Shown here: piece by piece, positions 7,460 through 17,339 of the stretch
Layout of the letters: each line of letters begins with the position of its first letter
Position numbering within the stretch: the first letter of the stretch is position 1
Assembly (NCBI GenBank): GCA_020403425.1
Contig: JADBXR010000007.1
Location: forward strand, 90,287-130,647
Length of the DNA stretch: 40,361 nucleotides
DNA from: Chitinophagaceae bacterium
GTDB taxonomy: Bacteria > Bacteroidota > Bacteroidia > Chitinophagales > Chitinophagaceae
Direction: 5' to 3'
Program-made: the position numbers and the translations under genes
Notes under the pieces: generated by a model
Told to the model about the DNA's origin: nothing
Seen by the model: only the letters and a program-made list of their open reading frames with translations
The model's database searches: none

Positions 7460-9733
7460 TTATTTATTCCATTCCACTTCAGCTGACTTCACCTGGGAAG
7501 AGCTGGTACCGATATGGATCACAAACTTACCTGGCTCCCATACCCTTTTCAGTTCGCTGTTGAAAAATTTCAGTTCTTCGGTGGTAACTGTAAAGCTGAC
7601 CTCTTTCGATTCACCTGGCTGCAGCATCACTTTCTGAAAACCTTTGAGGTCTTTCACAGAACGGCTTATGCTGGCTACCGGATCTGAAACATACAACTGC
7701 ACCACTTCCTCTCCGGCATATTTACCGCTGTTGGTCAGGGTTACAGATGCTATCAGCTTTCCCCCCCCTTTCAAAATGGTCTTGCTCAGTTTCACAGGAC
7801 TGTAATCGAAATGGGTGTAACTCAGTCCATAACCGAAAGGATACAAAGGCTCATTCACCTCATCCAGGTAACTTGTTTTGAATTTAGCCCCCCCTGTTCC
7901 GTCGAAAGGGCGGCCGGTGTTCTTGTGGTTGTAATAGATAGGGATCTGTCCCACGCTACGCGGGAAAGTAGCGGAGAGTTTTCCGGAAGGATTGTAATTC
8001 CCGAATAGAACATCCGCAATAGCGTTCCCAGCCTCTGTTCCCGGCGCCCATGCTTCCAGGATGGCAGTAGCATGTTCGTTCTCCCATACCAGGGTTAGGG
8101 GCCTTCCGTTGATCAGCACTACTACCAATGGCTTACCGGTCTTGTGTAAAGCTTTCAGCAAAGCCTGCTGACTGGCCGGCAAACTGATATCTGCACGGCT
8201 GGAAGATTCTCCAGACATATTTGCCGACTCTCCTACCACCGCTACTACTACATCCGCTTTATTGGCTGCGGCAACAGCTTCGTCTATCATTGCCTGTGGA
8301 GATCTAGGATCGATATCCGCCTCCAGTCCCAGGGCATTCACCCGTTTCAGAAACATGGCCGTATCATCGGTGATATTGGCGCCTTTGGCTGAAAGGATAT
8401 TCACTCCGGATCCTGCAACATTCTTAAAGCCCTCCAGTACACTAACGGACTTGTTCCAGTCGCCGGCAACCACCCAGGTACCCAGCATGTTCCTCCGGTT
8501 ATCGGCCAACGGGCCTACCAGTGCGATCGTACCGGAACGTTTCAAGGGCAACACCTGTTTGTCGTTTTTCAGCAATACCATGCTGTGAGCCGCTATATTA
8601 CGGGCAGCTGCACGGTTATCCGCCGTCAGTATCTCTTTGGCTGGCCTTGATTCATCAATATACCTGTAAGGATCATCAAACAATCCCAGTTTGTATTTGG
8701 CTTCCAGGATACGCAGGCAGGCTTTGTCTATATCAGCTACAGTGACCTTCCCTTCTTTCAAAGATTTGGCCAGAGTGGTCAGCATACCTTCACCCACCAT
8801 ATCCATATCCAGTCCGGCTTTCAGTGCCAATGCAGAAACAGCCTGCAGGTCGCCCATGCCATGGTTGATCATTTCATTCAATGAAGTATAATCAGATACT
8901 ACAAAACCGTTGAAACCCCATTCTTTCCGAAGCAGATCTGTCAGCAACCATTTGTTACCAGTAGCAGGAACCCCATCAATCACGTTGAAGGAACTCATGA
9001 TACTTCCCGCGCCTGCATCGATCGCAGCTTTGTAGGGAGGCAGGTAATATTCATACATCTGAATGCGGCTCATATCTACCGTGTTGTATTCACGCCCGGC
9101 CTCTGCTGCTCCATATAAGGCAAAGTGTTTTACACAGGCCATCAGAGTATTGTTCTTTGACAGATCAGAACCCTGGTAACCACGCACCATGGCCTGAGCG
9201 ATCTTGCCACCCAGGTAAGGGTCTTCACCAGAACCCTCCGAGATCCTTCCCCAACGGGCATCACGGGCAATGTCCACCATGGGTGAAAAAGCCCAGTTCA
9301 ATCCGTCAGCTGTGGCCTCTTTGGCAGCGATACGGGCCGATTGTTCGATCAGTCCCATATCCCAGGAAGCAGATAATCCCAGCGGGATGGGGAAGATGGT
9401 CTTATGTCCATGGATCACATCCAGGCCAAAGATCATTGGTATATGCAAACGTGATCCGTTCACAGCCAACTCCTGCGCTTTTCTTACCTTCTCGGGCGAA
9501 GTGATGCCGAACAATCCGCCCACCAGTCCTTTTTTGATCTTATTCTCCACATCGGTGCTTACCACAGAACCCGTTACCGCAGCACCGCCGGGTATGATCA
9601 GGTTCAGCTGACCGATCTTTTCCTCGAGGGTCATCTTGGCCATCAGTGCTTTGGCTTTGGCCGTGTAGGTGTTTTGCGAAAAGGATGGGGACGCGAGCAG
9701 CAACAATGCCCCGGCCACTAGTAGCTTTTTCAT
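7460..9733 (-). CDS. bglX: Periplasmic beta-glucosidase, glycoside hydrolase family 3
   Basis: From the ATG at 9731-9733 the protein has 757 residues, close to the ~765 of E. coli BglX, and starts with a signal peptide (MKKLLVAGALLLLASPSFS). A reading from 9790 only adds a non-signal extension. The GH3 N-terminal barrel shows MTLEEKIGQLN, PMIFGLDVIHGH, KHFALYGAAEAGREYN and the nucleophile segment FVVSDYTSLNE. The C-terminal sandwich shows VALVGPLADN, LINGRPL, and YPFGYGLSYTHF, followed by the fibronectin-III-like tail that ends the family. It should cleave beta-glucosides or related oligosaccharides in the periplasm. It is a single gene on the minus strand, separated from the upstream isomerase by a terminator and from the convergent Dabb gene by an inverted repeat. 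Confidence 0.93.
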   Translation of the reverse strand: MKKLLVAGALLLLASPSFSQNTYTAKAKALMAKMTLEEKIGQLNLIIPGGAAVTGSVVSTDVENKIKKGLVGGLFGITSPEKVRKAQELAVNGSRLHIPMIFGLDVIHGHKTIFPIPLGLSASWDMGLIEQSARIAAKEATADGLNWAFSPMVDIARDARWGRISEGSGEDPYLGGKIAQAMVRGYQGSDLSKNNTLMACVKHFALYGAAEAGREYNTVDMSRIQMYEYYLPPYKAAIDAGAGSIMSSFNVIDGVPATGNKWLLTDLLRKEWGFNGFVVSDYTSLNEMINHGMGDLQAVSALALKAGLDMDMVGEGMLTTLAKSLKEGKVTVADIDKACLRILEAKYKLGLFDDPYRYIDESRPAKEILTADNRAAARNIAAHSMVLLKNDKQVLPLKRSGTIALVGPLADNRRNMLGTWVVAGDWNKSVSVLEGFKNVAGSGVNILSAKGANITDDTAMFLKRVNALGLEADIDPRSPQAMIDEAVAAANKADVVVAVVGESANMSGESSSRADISLPASQQALLKALHKTGKPLVVVLINGRPLTLVWENEHATAILEAWAPGTEAGNAIADVLFGNYNPSGKLSATFPRSVGQIPIYYNHKNTGRPFDGTGGAKFKTSYLDEVNEPLYPFGYGLSYTHFDYSPVKLSKTILKGGGKLIASVTLTNSGKYAGEEVVQLYVSDPVASISRSVKDLKGFQKVMLQPGESKEVSFTVTTEELKFFNSELKRVWEPGKFVIHIGTSSSQVKSAEVEWNK

Positions 9734-9831
9734 AACTGTATTTTTGAAGTGAATGCAGACAAACAGGTTCACCTGCAGAAGACGGGCCAAGTTAGAAAAA
9801 TTTAGCTGTTTATGTACTGACGAATGTCAGG

Positions 9832-9864
9832 AAAATAAAAAGACCCGCCATTACTGAGCGGGCC
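9832..9864 (-). terminator. Rho-independent terminator after the TIM-barrel gene
   Basis: Read on the minus strand, GGCCCGC and GCGGGTC (9858-9864 and 9842-9848) form a seven-pair stem with one G-U, followed by TTTTTATTTT. It ends the GH3-isomerase transcript before the start of bglX. Confidence 0.8.
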
Positions 9865-9904
9865 TTTGGATGGCTGTCCTGAAACCGGACATTGCTTGCT
9901 GGTA

Positions 9905-10834
9905 CTATTTCAGTATGTTCTTGATGTTCTGGTAGCTGGTAGCAATATTCTCGAACGGTTTGGGCGCTCCATCCTGCTCAATAAAGAAATATCGCATACC
10001 CGAATCAGCGGCATGGTCGAAAATACGCTTGAAATCGAAATTACCTTTACCCACTTCCAGGATATGTTCAAATTTGGCATCCATATCTTTCACATGCCAC
10101 AGGTGGAAACGGCCGGGGTGTTGCGCGAACAAGGCAACCGGGTCTTTACCGGCTTTCAGGGTCCAGCCCAGGTCTAATTCCATCTTCACCAGGTCCTTAT
10201 CCGTTTCCGACAGGATCAGGTCGTAAGGCACTACCCCATCCACCGTCCTGAATTCAGCATCATGGTTATGGTAAGCAAAGAGCAGGCCTGCTTTCTTAGC
10301 TGCTTCGGCAGATCGGTTCAGTGTATCGATAGAGGATCTGATCTCATCCAGCGAGCCGATGGGCGTATTAGCACAAACCAGGTATTTCACGCCACCTTCT
10401 GCGGCCTGGTCAACCAGTTCCTGGTAATCATCCCGCAGATTTTTCATCGGTGGGATCACCATGGGTTTACCATCTGCTCCAGCAGGCATTTTAGCGCCGG
10501 GCGGCAATTTGAATGGGGCACCCAGCACATGGTGTGAGCGCCAATGCATACCCATCCCGTTCAGCATGGAAGCGAACTCTTTTGGTTTCATGCCATAAAA
10601 ACCACCTTTTTTACTGAAAGCCGATTCGATCTCTGTATACCCGATATCAGCTATCTTTTTCAGGTTACCGGGAACATCTTCATCCAGTACGCCGAATAAA
10701 GTATATAACTGCAGACCTACACCCGGTAATGCTTTTTTCTTGAGTAAGGCTTTGGCCAACAGGCCATTGTTCAGCAGCAGGCCACCCAGGGTCATGGCAG
10801 CTGTATTTTTTAGAAACTTTCTACGCGTATTCAT
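9905..10834 (-). CDS. Tat-exported sugar phosphate isomerase/epimerase-like TIM barrel protein
   Basis: The 309-residue protein begins with a twin-arginine signal (NTRRKFLKNTAAMTLGG), so it should be folded in the cytoplasm and exported. The rest is an AP endonuclease 2/xylose-isomerase-like barrel: GLQLYTLFGVL at the first strand, DIGYTEIES, YHNHDAEF, MELDLGWTLKAG, HLWHVKDMD and FIEQDG. These supply the Glu, Asp and His ligands of the usual metal site. Relatives isomerise or epimerise sugars, and some Bacteroidetes homologues act on 3-keto-glycosides. The gene lies 22 bases after the broken GH3 gene on the same strand and is followed by a terminator, so the two are probably one operon. The substrate is not known. 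Confidence 0.85.
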   Translation of the reverse strand: MNTRRKFLKNTAAMTLGGLLLNNGLLAKALLKKKALPGVGLQLYTLFGVLDEDVPGNLKKIADIGYTEIESAFSKKGGFYGMKPKEFASMLNGMGMHWRSHHVLGAPFKLPPGAKMPAGADGKPMVIPPMKNLRDDYQELVDQAAEGGVKYLVCANTPIGSLDEIRSSIDTLNRSAEAAKKAGLLFAYHNHDAEFRTVDGVVPYDLILSETDKDLVKMELDLGWTLKAGKDPVALFAQHPGRFHLWHVKDMDAKFEHILEVGKGNFDFKRIFDHAADSGMRYFFIEQDGAPKPFENIATSYQNIKNILK

Positions 10835-10856
10835 GATGATCAGAATGATGGATGAA

Positions 10857-12775
10857 TTAATAGGTTAAGCCGAATCCGAACTTGTACAATGGATCTTTTG
10901 AATCGTAAGGCAGGTCTTCTTTCTGGTTGCGAACGGCTTCCATGGAAGAAGGTAATTCAAAAGGAAGTTTCCCGCCAGGTCTTGCCTTACCAAAGATCAC
11001 ATCCATCAACGCAGCATCGCTTGCACCAAAATTCGCCAGAACGGCTTTGGCCTTGGCATTGATCTCAGGAAAAACAGCGGGTCTGTCCAGATAAATATCA
11101 ACAATGGTAGGAACCTTGCTCATGATCTGCAGAATGCTGTCGCGCTCTTTCTGTTTAAAATCCAGATCACCGTGATGGAACATCCTTGCCATCATATTAG
11201 GGGTCTCTACCGGTACCCAGGGCGTATTCAAACGCAGGATGGCAATATCCGCTTCAGCAGGCTGGTTCACCACAATGCCATATTTGCCCACCACTTTGGG
11301 ATCCATATTTCCGGCATAGATCTTCAGCTTTGTATTGGACAAAGGCAATAGGCCTTTACCGGTATTGGTGTTCTTCAGCAACACCATCGCCCTTCGCTGC
11401 GATTCCTCTCCCACTTTCACAAAATCTGCACGACCCACGGTTTTCACGGCATGGTCAACATCCACATACGGATGATCGAACAGCCCCAACTGGAATTTCT
11501 GGCGCAACAGGCGGGCCACGGATTCATCGATCCTTGATTCTTTGAGCTTGCCTTCCTTTACAAGTTTCACTACCAGCTCCGGCACACTTTCTCCGCCAAA
11601 CTGGTCAACACCTGCATTGATCACTTTCAATACACGTTCTTCCGGTGTCAGTTTTTCCACCCCCCATGCACGGGCCGGCCATACAAAAGCGCCCATATTA
11701 GCATCGGTGATGAGTCCCCAGTCCGTACATACCACGCCATCATATTTGTACTGTTTCCTGAGCAGGTCCGTGATCATGGCTTTATTGAAGGAGAATGCCA
11801 CGTTCTGTTGGTCTGATCAACAGGGATACCATAATAAGGCATGATGGCAGCCGTTTGTGCCTTGAATGCGGCCTCGAACGGGATCAGGTGATATTTGAAA
11901 TTATTACCAGGGTATACCTGTCCTTTCTGAAATTCGAAATGCGGGTCAAGACCTTCTTTCTGTGGTCCGCCACCTGAGAAATGTTTGGTCATGGCAGCCA
12001 CGCTATTGGTACCCAATTGTGCCCCCTGCAATCCTTCCACATAAGCTTTGGTCATGCGTGCAGCAAGGCTGGCGTCTTCACCAAAAGTACCGCTGATACG
12101 GGGCCAGCGGGGTTCAGTGGCCAGATCGGCCATGGGATGCAGCGCTTCTCTGATACCTACGGCTACATATTCCTGGCGCACGATATCTGCAAACTTCCTG
12201 GTGAACGCTTCGTCACCGATGGCGGCAAGTCCGAGCGGCTCACAGAACAATGTAAAACCGTTGGCGGCCATCGCAAAAATATTCTGGGCAAATGCGTTCC
12301 GCGGATCGGAAGCCACCGTTACCGGAATACCCAGTCTGCTTTGCTCAGCATGTTTCTGCACGTTATTGTACCAGGTGGCCAGTGCTCTGATATCCGGTAC
12401 CTGCCACAGGTTGATGTGATTCATCTTTTTCCCGTCGATCAACTGGGTGGCGACCGGGATACGGTCAAAGAAACCTGTACCGCTGAAATCATTCAGCGAT
12501 CCATCAGCAGGGATCTTGGCCCCGTTGATGAATAATGTGCCGGCTTTTTCTTCCAGTGTCATCTGTGCCAACAGGTCTTTCACCCGGGCATTGATGGGTT
12601 GTTTCACATCTTCATACACATCCAGTTTTCCGTTCTTGTTCAGATCGCGGAAGCCAGGAGCCGTTTTACCGGATCCATTACGGGGGAACGTTACCCAGGA
12701 GACTGTGATCAGCAGCAGGGAAAACACTGCCAGCAACAACAGGCTTGGGTTGATGATTTGTTTTTTCATTTTCAT
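10857..12775 (-). pseudogene. GH3 family glycosidase, split by a one-base frameshift
   Basis: Two overlapping frames together give one GH3 protein of about 639 residues. The upstream frame (start ATG 12773-12775, hydrophobic signal anchor, then DLNKNGKLDVYED and MTLEEKAGTL) runs to the segment PYYGIPVDQTN. The downstream frame resumes with AFSFNKAMITDLLRKQ, carries the nucleophile block VVCTDWGL and ends KFGFGLTY. Adding one G on the plus strand near 11807 would read VDQTNQNVAFSFNKAM without a break. No other stop or frameshift is seen, so this is a very recent mutation or a sequence error. The DxNxNGxxDxYED motif after the signal is an EF-hand-like calcium loop. Without the fix the protein would lose its nucleophile. 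It diverges from the NUDIX regulator and leads the isomerase gene. Confidence 0.85.
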
Positions 12776-12790
12776 TGCGTCGTTATGACA

Positions 12791-12821
12791 CAATAATACT
12801 GATTAAATAGGAAAATCCAAA
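12791..12821 (-). promoter_or_regulatory. Bacteroidetes-type promoter for the GH3-isomerase operon
   Basis: On the minus strand TTTG (12818-12821) and TATTATTG (12791-12798, one mismatch to TAnnTTTG) are separated by 19 bases. The start would fall about 10 bases before the ATG at 12775, in the gap shared with the divergent NUDIX regulator. Confidence 0.5.
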
Positions 12822-12856
12822 CCTGAGCCACAGTTTTCCCTAATTTTAGCTGCGTT

Positions 12857-13630
12857 ATGAAACGGGAGTTATCCATCAAAGAAACCATACAAAGAGGGGC
12901 TAATTTCTTTATGCCCTCATTATCACTGGATTGTGTCATTTTTGGCTTCCACGAGAACGAATTGAAAGTGTTACTGCTGAAAATGAAGAATGCCGACACC
13001 TGGGCACTACCCGGCGGTTTTATCTACAAGGAGGAAGACATAGAGAATGCAGCCATCAGGGTATTGCGCGAAAGGACCGGGCTGCACGATATTTTCCTGC
13101 GGCAGTTCCATGTATTCGGACAACCCAGCCGTTCAGAGAAGAAGTTCCACAGCAACCTGCTCCGGAAAGATGGCATCAAGGTGAGCAAGGACAATTGGAT
13201 CCTACAGCGTTTCATCACAGTGGGCTATTATGCACTCGTTGATTTCGCCACGGTCACACCAGAACCCGACCAGAGTTCCGTTGCCTGCGAATGGAAGGAT
13301 ATATACAGTATCCAGGACCTATTCATGGATCACAAACATATCCTGGATACGGCTTTGTATACATTACGGATGCAATTGAATTATGTTCCCATCGGTCACA
13401 AACTGCTGCCACAGAAATTCACGATGCCGGAACTACAGAAGCTTTACGAAACCATACTAGGCAAGAAACTAGACAGAAGGAATTTCCAGCGGCGCATTCT
13501 CTCCTTCGGCTTCATCAAACGCCTGAAAGAGACCCGTAAAGGCGGTGCACACAAAGCGCCTTTCCTGTATTCATTTGATCTGAAAAAATATAAAAAGGCC
13601 TTGGAACAAGGATTACAGGGAGGATGGTAG
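12857..13630 (+). CDS. NUDIX-winged helix transcriptional regulator (NrtR/AraR-like)
   Basis: The 257-residue protein has an N-terminal NUDIX domain (about residues 20-150) and a C-terminal winged helix (about 185-245, with FTMPELQKLYETILGKKLDRR and KRRILSFGFIKR-like spacing). The NUDIX box runs from G54 to L76 but lacks key residues: Val stands where the first Glu of REUxEE should be and Arg where the last one should be. That suggests ligand sensing rather than hydrolysis. In Bacteroidetes such NUDIX regulators control sugar pathways, with AraR of Bacteroides thetaiotaomicron the known example. Its divergence from the GH3-isomerase operon suggests that it controls that operon and itself, perhaps with a sugar or sugar phosphate as effector; this is inference. 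Confidence 0.85.
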   Translation: MKRELSIKETIQRGANFFMPSLSLDCVIFGFHENELKVLLLKMKNADTWALPGGFIYKEEDIENAAIRVLRERTGLHDIFLRQFHVFGQPSRSEKKFHSNLLRKDGIKVSKDNWILQRFITVGYYALVDFATVTPEPDQSSVACEWKDIYSIQDLFMDHKHILDTALYTLRMQLNYVPIGHKLLPQKFTMPELQKLYETILGKKLDRRNFQRRILSFGFIKRLKETRKGGAHKAPFLYSFDLKKYKKALEQGLQGGW

Positions 13631-13700
13631 GGTCATGAAAGGGAAAGCCATGCAGAGGAGAAGATGTTCCCCTATCCAACAACCTGACAGACACCTTCTT

Positions 13701-15416
13701 TTACAAGTTCCCCTTCTTTAATTCATCAACAGCGAAATTAGCCGCCCTGGCCGTTAAGGCCATATAGGTAAGTGATGGGTTCTGGCAGGCCGAGGATGTC
13801 ATACAGGCGCCATCTGTAATGAATACGTTCTTAGCATCCCACACCTGGTTCGTCGCATTCAAGACAGATGTCTTGGGATCCTTACCCATGCGTGCCGTTC
13901 CCATTTCATGAATCCCGTGCCCGATGGCATGCCCATTGTCCCAGGTACGTACATTCTTTACCCCAGATACTTCGAACATGGCTTTCAGTTCTTCTACAAT
14001 GGCTTTACGCATTTTCTTTTCATTGTCTTTCAACTCACAATCCATGGATAATACAGGCAAACCCCATTTATCTTTCCTGTTTGTATCAAGTGTGATCTTG
14101 TTCTCGTGATAAGGAAGGATCTCGCCAAAACCTGTAGCTCCGATACTCCAGCCGCCGGGCTCTGTCAAGGCTTCCTTAAAATCAGCGCCAATATTCAATT
14201 CTGCAATATCCCTGCTCCATCCGGCCCTGCTGGCACTTCCCTGGTAACCAAAGCCACGCAGGAAATCGCGTTTATCGTTACCGATATTGGCAAAACGGGG
14301 AATGTAAAAACCATTGGCCCTTCTTCCGAAATAATATTGGTCTTCGTATCCTTCCATCTGACCGGAAGCGCCCAGATTGTAGTGATGGTCCATCACATTA
14401 TGTCCCAGTTCACCACTACTGCTGCCCAGTCCGCCGGGCCAGATATCAGTTGCCGTATTGAACAATACCCAAGTGGAATTCAAAGCCGAAGCATTCAGAA
14501 AAACGATCTTGGAATAATACTCATAGGTCTGATTGGTCTCCGCGTCCAGCACTTCTACCCCTTTGGCCTTTTGTGTATCCTTGTCGTAGATCAGTTTGGT
14601 AACGATCGAGAAAGGCCTTACGGTCAAGTTTCCCGTTTTCATGGCCGCTGGTAAAGTGGAAGATTGCGTACTGAAATATCCACCAAAGGGGCAACCCTCC
14701 CAGCAACGGTTACGGAACTGGCATTGCGTTCTACCTTCAATTGGCGCCGTGAGATTGGCCACACGGCCAATGAACAGGTGGCGTGCACCTTTGTATTGTG
14801 CTTTGATCCTGGCAGCTACATCCTTCTCCACACAGTTCAGGTCCATCGGTGGCAGAAACTGGCCGTCGGGCAAATGTGCCAACCCTTCTTTTGATCCGCT
14901 GATACCGGCAAATTTCTCCACATGATCATACCAGGATGCAATGTCTTTATAACGGATCGGCCAATCGATGCCGACCCCTTCTTTGGCGTTGGCCTCAAAA
15001 TCAAGATCACTCAACCGGTAACTCTGCCTGCCCCATAAAATGGAACGGCCGCCCAACTGATAACTACGCCACCAGGTAAAGGGTTTCACTTCTGTATACG
15101 GACAATCCTCTTCATTTGTCCAGGAATCCATCACAGCCTCACTGGCCGCCCAGCCCCGGTGAATGACAGGATATTTCTTTTTCTGGTCAGCAGTAGTTCT
15201 GCCACGATGTGTAAAGTCCCAGGGATCCTTGGATGCGGTCGTATAGTCCTTGATATGCTGATAATCTCTGCCACGTTCCAGCATCAGCACTTTCAGTCCT
15301 TTCTCAGTAAGTTCCTTTGCCGCCCAGCCCCCACTGATACCCGACCCCACTACAATGGCATCGAAAGTATTTTGCGTTCTGACTTTGTTGTTCACATTGG
15401 TTGAATCTGCAGACAT
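13701..15416 (-). CDS. GMC family FAD-dependent oxidoreductase (second of a tandem pair)
   Basis: From the ATG at 15414-15416 the protein has 571 residues; no signal peptide is evident. The FAD-binding motif IVVGSGISGGWAAKEL lies near residue 20, followed by LMLERG. A Cys-rich block CQFRNRCWEGCPFGG is seen near the middle. The GMC active-site pair sits at the C-terminus: His in IHEMGTARMGKDP and Asn in SSACQNPSLTYMAL. This subgroup includes gluconate, sorbosone and glucoside-3-dehydrogenase-type enzymes. Oxidation of a sugar ring hydroxyl is the most likely reaction, but the usual small partner subunit and cytochrome are not next to it. It lies 84 bases after a very similar gene on the same strand, so it is probably a duplication and co-transcribed. 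It converges on the NUDIX regulator. Confidence 0.88.
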   Translation of the reverse strand: MSADSTNVNNKVRTQNTFDAIVVGSGISGGWAAKELTEKGLKVLMLERGRDYQHIKDYTTASKDPWDFTHRGRTTADQKKKYPVIHRGWAASEAVMDSWTNEEDCPYTEVKPFTWWRSYQLGGRSILWGRQSYRLSDLDFEANAKEGVGIDWPIRYKDIASWYDHVEKFAGISGSKEGLAHLPDGQFLPPMDLNCVEKDVAARIKAQYKGARHLFIGRVANLTAPIEGRTQCQFRNRCWEGCPFGGYFSTQSSTLPAAMKTGNLTVRPFSIVTKLIYDKDTQKAKGVEVLDAETNQTYEYYSKIVFLNASALNSTWVLFNTATDIWPGGLGSSSGELGHNVMDHHYNLGASGQMEGYEDQYYFGRRANGFYIPRFANIGNDKRDFLRGFGYQGSASRAGWSRDIAELNIGADFKEALTEPGGWSIGATGFGEILPYHENKITLDTNRKDKWGLPVLSMDCELKDNEKKMRKAIVEELKAMFEVSGVKNVRTWDNGHAIGHGIHEMGTARMGKDPKTSVLNATNQVWDAKNVFITDGACMTSSACQNPSLTYMALTARAANFAVDELKKGNL

Positions 15417-15500
15417 GTTATTTCGATTAGAGGATGACGGATTAATAATGACGGGTCTCAGAACCAGTCCCACTCTCTTCTCACAATTCAAAATTACCCC

Positions 15501-17213
15501 TTACAAGGTCCCTTTCTTCAGCTCTTCCACCGCATGGTTGGCCGCTCTTGCCGTAATGGCCATGAAAGTGAGTGATGGATTCTGGGTACTGGTCGAGGTC
15601 ATGCAGGCTCCATCCGTTACAAAAACATTCTTACACTGATGCAACTGGTTCCAGGCATTCAGCATGGATGTTTTGGGATCCCGTCCCATCCGCACCCCGC
15701 CCATCTCATGGATATCCAGTCCGGGAGCCTGTTTGCTGTCGCGGGCATTGATATTGGTGCAACCTGCTTTCTCCAGCATTTCCTTGCCCTGCTCAAGAAA
15801 ATCCTTTAATAGTTTTTCATCATTATCATCATACCCTACAGATGTGATCAACTGCGGGATGCCCCATTCATCTTTCTGGTCCTTACTTAAACGTACATGG
15901 TTCGATTCTTTGGGGATCGTCTCACCCTGCATCATCATATAGATGCCCCATCCACCGGCTTCGGTCAGTGCATCTTTGTATTCACCACCGATACCGTCGG
16001 CCCATGCCCTACCCCTGCTGGCGCTGTAATGCACCATATAACCACGCAGGAAATCCATTTCCTGCTTATATACATTTCGGAAATTGGGCATCATCACCGC
16101 AGTGGGTCTACGGCCGTAATAGTATTTGTCTTGCGGCCCGTCGTACGATGCCGTCAAAGAGCCCCGATAATTGTGAAAAGCCACGAACTTACCCAGCAAA
16201 CCATTATCGTTGCCCAAGCCGTTGGGAAAACGGTTAGAAGTGGAATTCAACAGGATCAGATTGGTATTCAAACAGGCAGCATTCACAAAAATAATGCGTG
16301 CAAAATATTCTGTGGCCACATGTGTCACAGTATCTATCACCCGAACGCCAATGGCTTTTTGCTTCTGTTCGTCGTAAATGATGGAATGCACCACCGAATT
16401 GGGACGCAGCGTAAGGTTACCGGTCCGCTGAGCCCAGGGAATGGTGGTGGAATTGGAACTGAAATAGCCACCGAATGGACAGCCCCTTTCACACAGGCTT
16501 CTTGCCTGACACTGGGTACGTCCCTGTTGGATATGGATATCTCTGGGCTGCGTCAGATGTGCACAACGGCCCTGCACCACATAACGGTCTTTGTAATGGG
16601 CCTTGATCTTTTGCTGGATCTCTTTCTCTACACAATTCATTTCCCAGGCCGGCAGAAAATCACCGTCAGGTAATGTTTCCACCCCGTCTTTATTACCACT
16701 GATACCGGCAAACCTTTCCACATGCGTATACCAGGGCGCCAGGTCATCATAGCGGATGGGCCAGTCAACCGCAAAACCATCGCGGCCCGGACCTTCAAAA
16801 TCGTATTTGCTCCAACGTTGTGTTTGCCTCGCCCAAAGCAAAGATTTACCACCTACCTGGTATCCACGGATCCAGTCGAAGGGTTTTTCCTGCACATAGG
16901 GATGTTCATGGTCCTTCACAAAAAAATGATCCGTGGCCTCGCCATACGCATAACAACGGTTCACTACCGGATCTTTTTCAGCGATGGGGGGCGGCATTTT
17001 ACCCCGATGCGGGAAATCCCATGGGTTCTTGGTGGCTGTAGGGTAATCTTTCAGGTGTACCACATCTTTTCCTCTTTCGAGCAACAGGGTCTTCAGTCCC
17101 TGGTCACAGAGCTCCTTGGCAGACCAGCCGCCACTGATGCCGGAACCTACCACAATGGCATCAAAAGAATTTTGCGCAACACCTTTGGTGTTGACATGAA
17201 GTGTATCGGGCAT
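15501..17213 (-). CDS. GMC family FAD-dependent oxidoreductase (first of a tandem pair)
   Basis: From the ATG at 17211-17213 the protein has 570 residues; a longer reading upstream crosses the divergent promoter region and lacks coding sense. It mirrors its downstream neighbour block by block: IVVGSGISGGWSAKEL for FAD, LLLERGKDVVHL, the Cys block CQARSLCERGCPFGG, and at the C-terminus IHEMGGVRMGRDPKTS and TSTQNPSLTFMAI with the active-site His and Asn. The near-equal length and order point to tandem duplication, though the sequences have clearly diverged, for example in the substrate-cap region. It should oxidise sugars or sugar alcohols with FAD. It is divergent from the aldo-keto reductase; the gap between them holds a palindrome (17340-17358) that may control both. 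Confidence 0.88.
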   Translation of the reverse strand: MPDTLHVNTKGVAQNSFDAIVVGSGISGGWSAKELCDQGLKTLLLERGKDVVHLKDYPTATKNPWDFPHRGKMPPPIAEKDPVVNRCYAYGEATDHFFVKDHEHPYVQEKPFDWIRGYQVGGKSLLWARQTQRWSKYDFEGPGRDGFAVDWPIRYDDLAPWYTHVERFAGISGNKDGVETLPDGDFLPAWEMNCVEKEIQQKIKAHYKDRYVVQGRCAHLTQPRDIHIQQGRTQCQARSLCERGCPFGGYFSSNSTTIPWAQRTGNLTLRPNSVVHSIIYDEQKQKAIGVRVIDTVTHVATEYFARIIFVNAACLNTNLILLNSTSNRFPNGLGNDNGLLGKFVAFHNYRGSLTASYDGPQDKYYYGRRPTAVMMPNFRNVYKQEMDFLRGYMVHYSASRGRAWADGIGGEYKDALTEAGGWGIYMMMQGETIPKESNHVRLSKDQKDEWGIPQLITSVGYDDNDEKLLKDFLEQGKEMLEKAGCTNINARDSKQAPGLDIHEMGGVRMGRDPKTSMLNAWNQLHQCKNVFVTDGACMTSTSTQNPSLTFMAITARAANHAVEELKKGTL

Positions 17214-17231
17214 AGCAATCGTATATACAAT

Positions 17232-17264
17232 GAGTGAATGAGTGCATGATAGTGAGTGAATGAG
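17232..17264. repeat. Two direct copies of GAGTGAATGAG
   Basis: Exact 11-base copies at 17232-17242 and 17254-17264, 22 bases apart, sit just upstream of the first GMC gene. The words are related in style to the complement of the TACTCAC heptamers at 3507. Confidence 0.7.
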
Positions 17265-17339
17265 ACACATACTATCTTCTATTGCATCATTACTTAAATC
17301 TAAAGTATTATTTTTCTTCCTGTATGCTCCGGTAAGATT

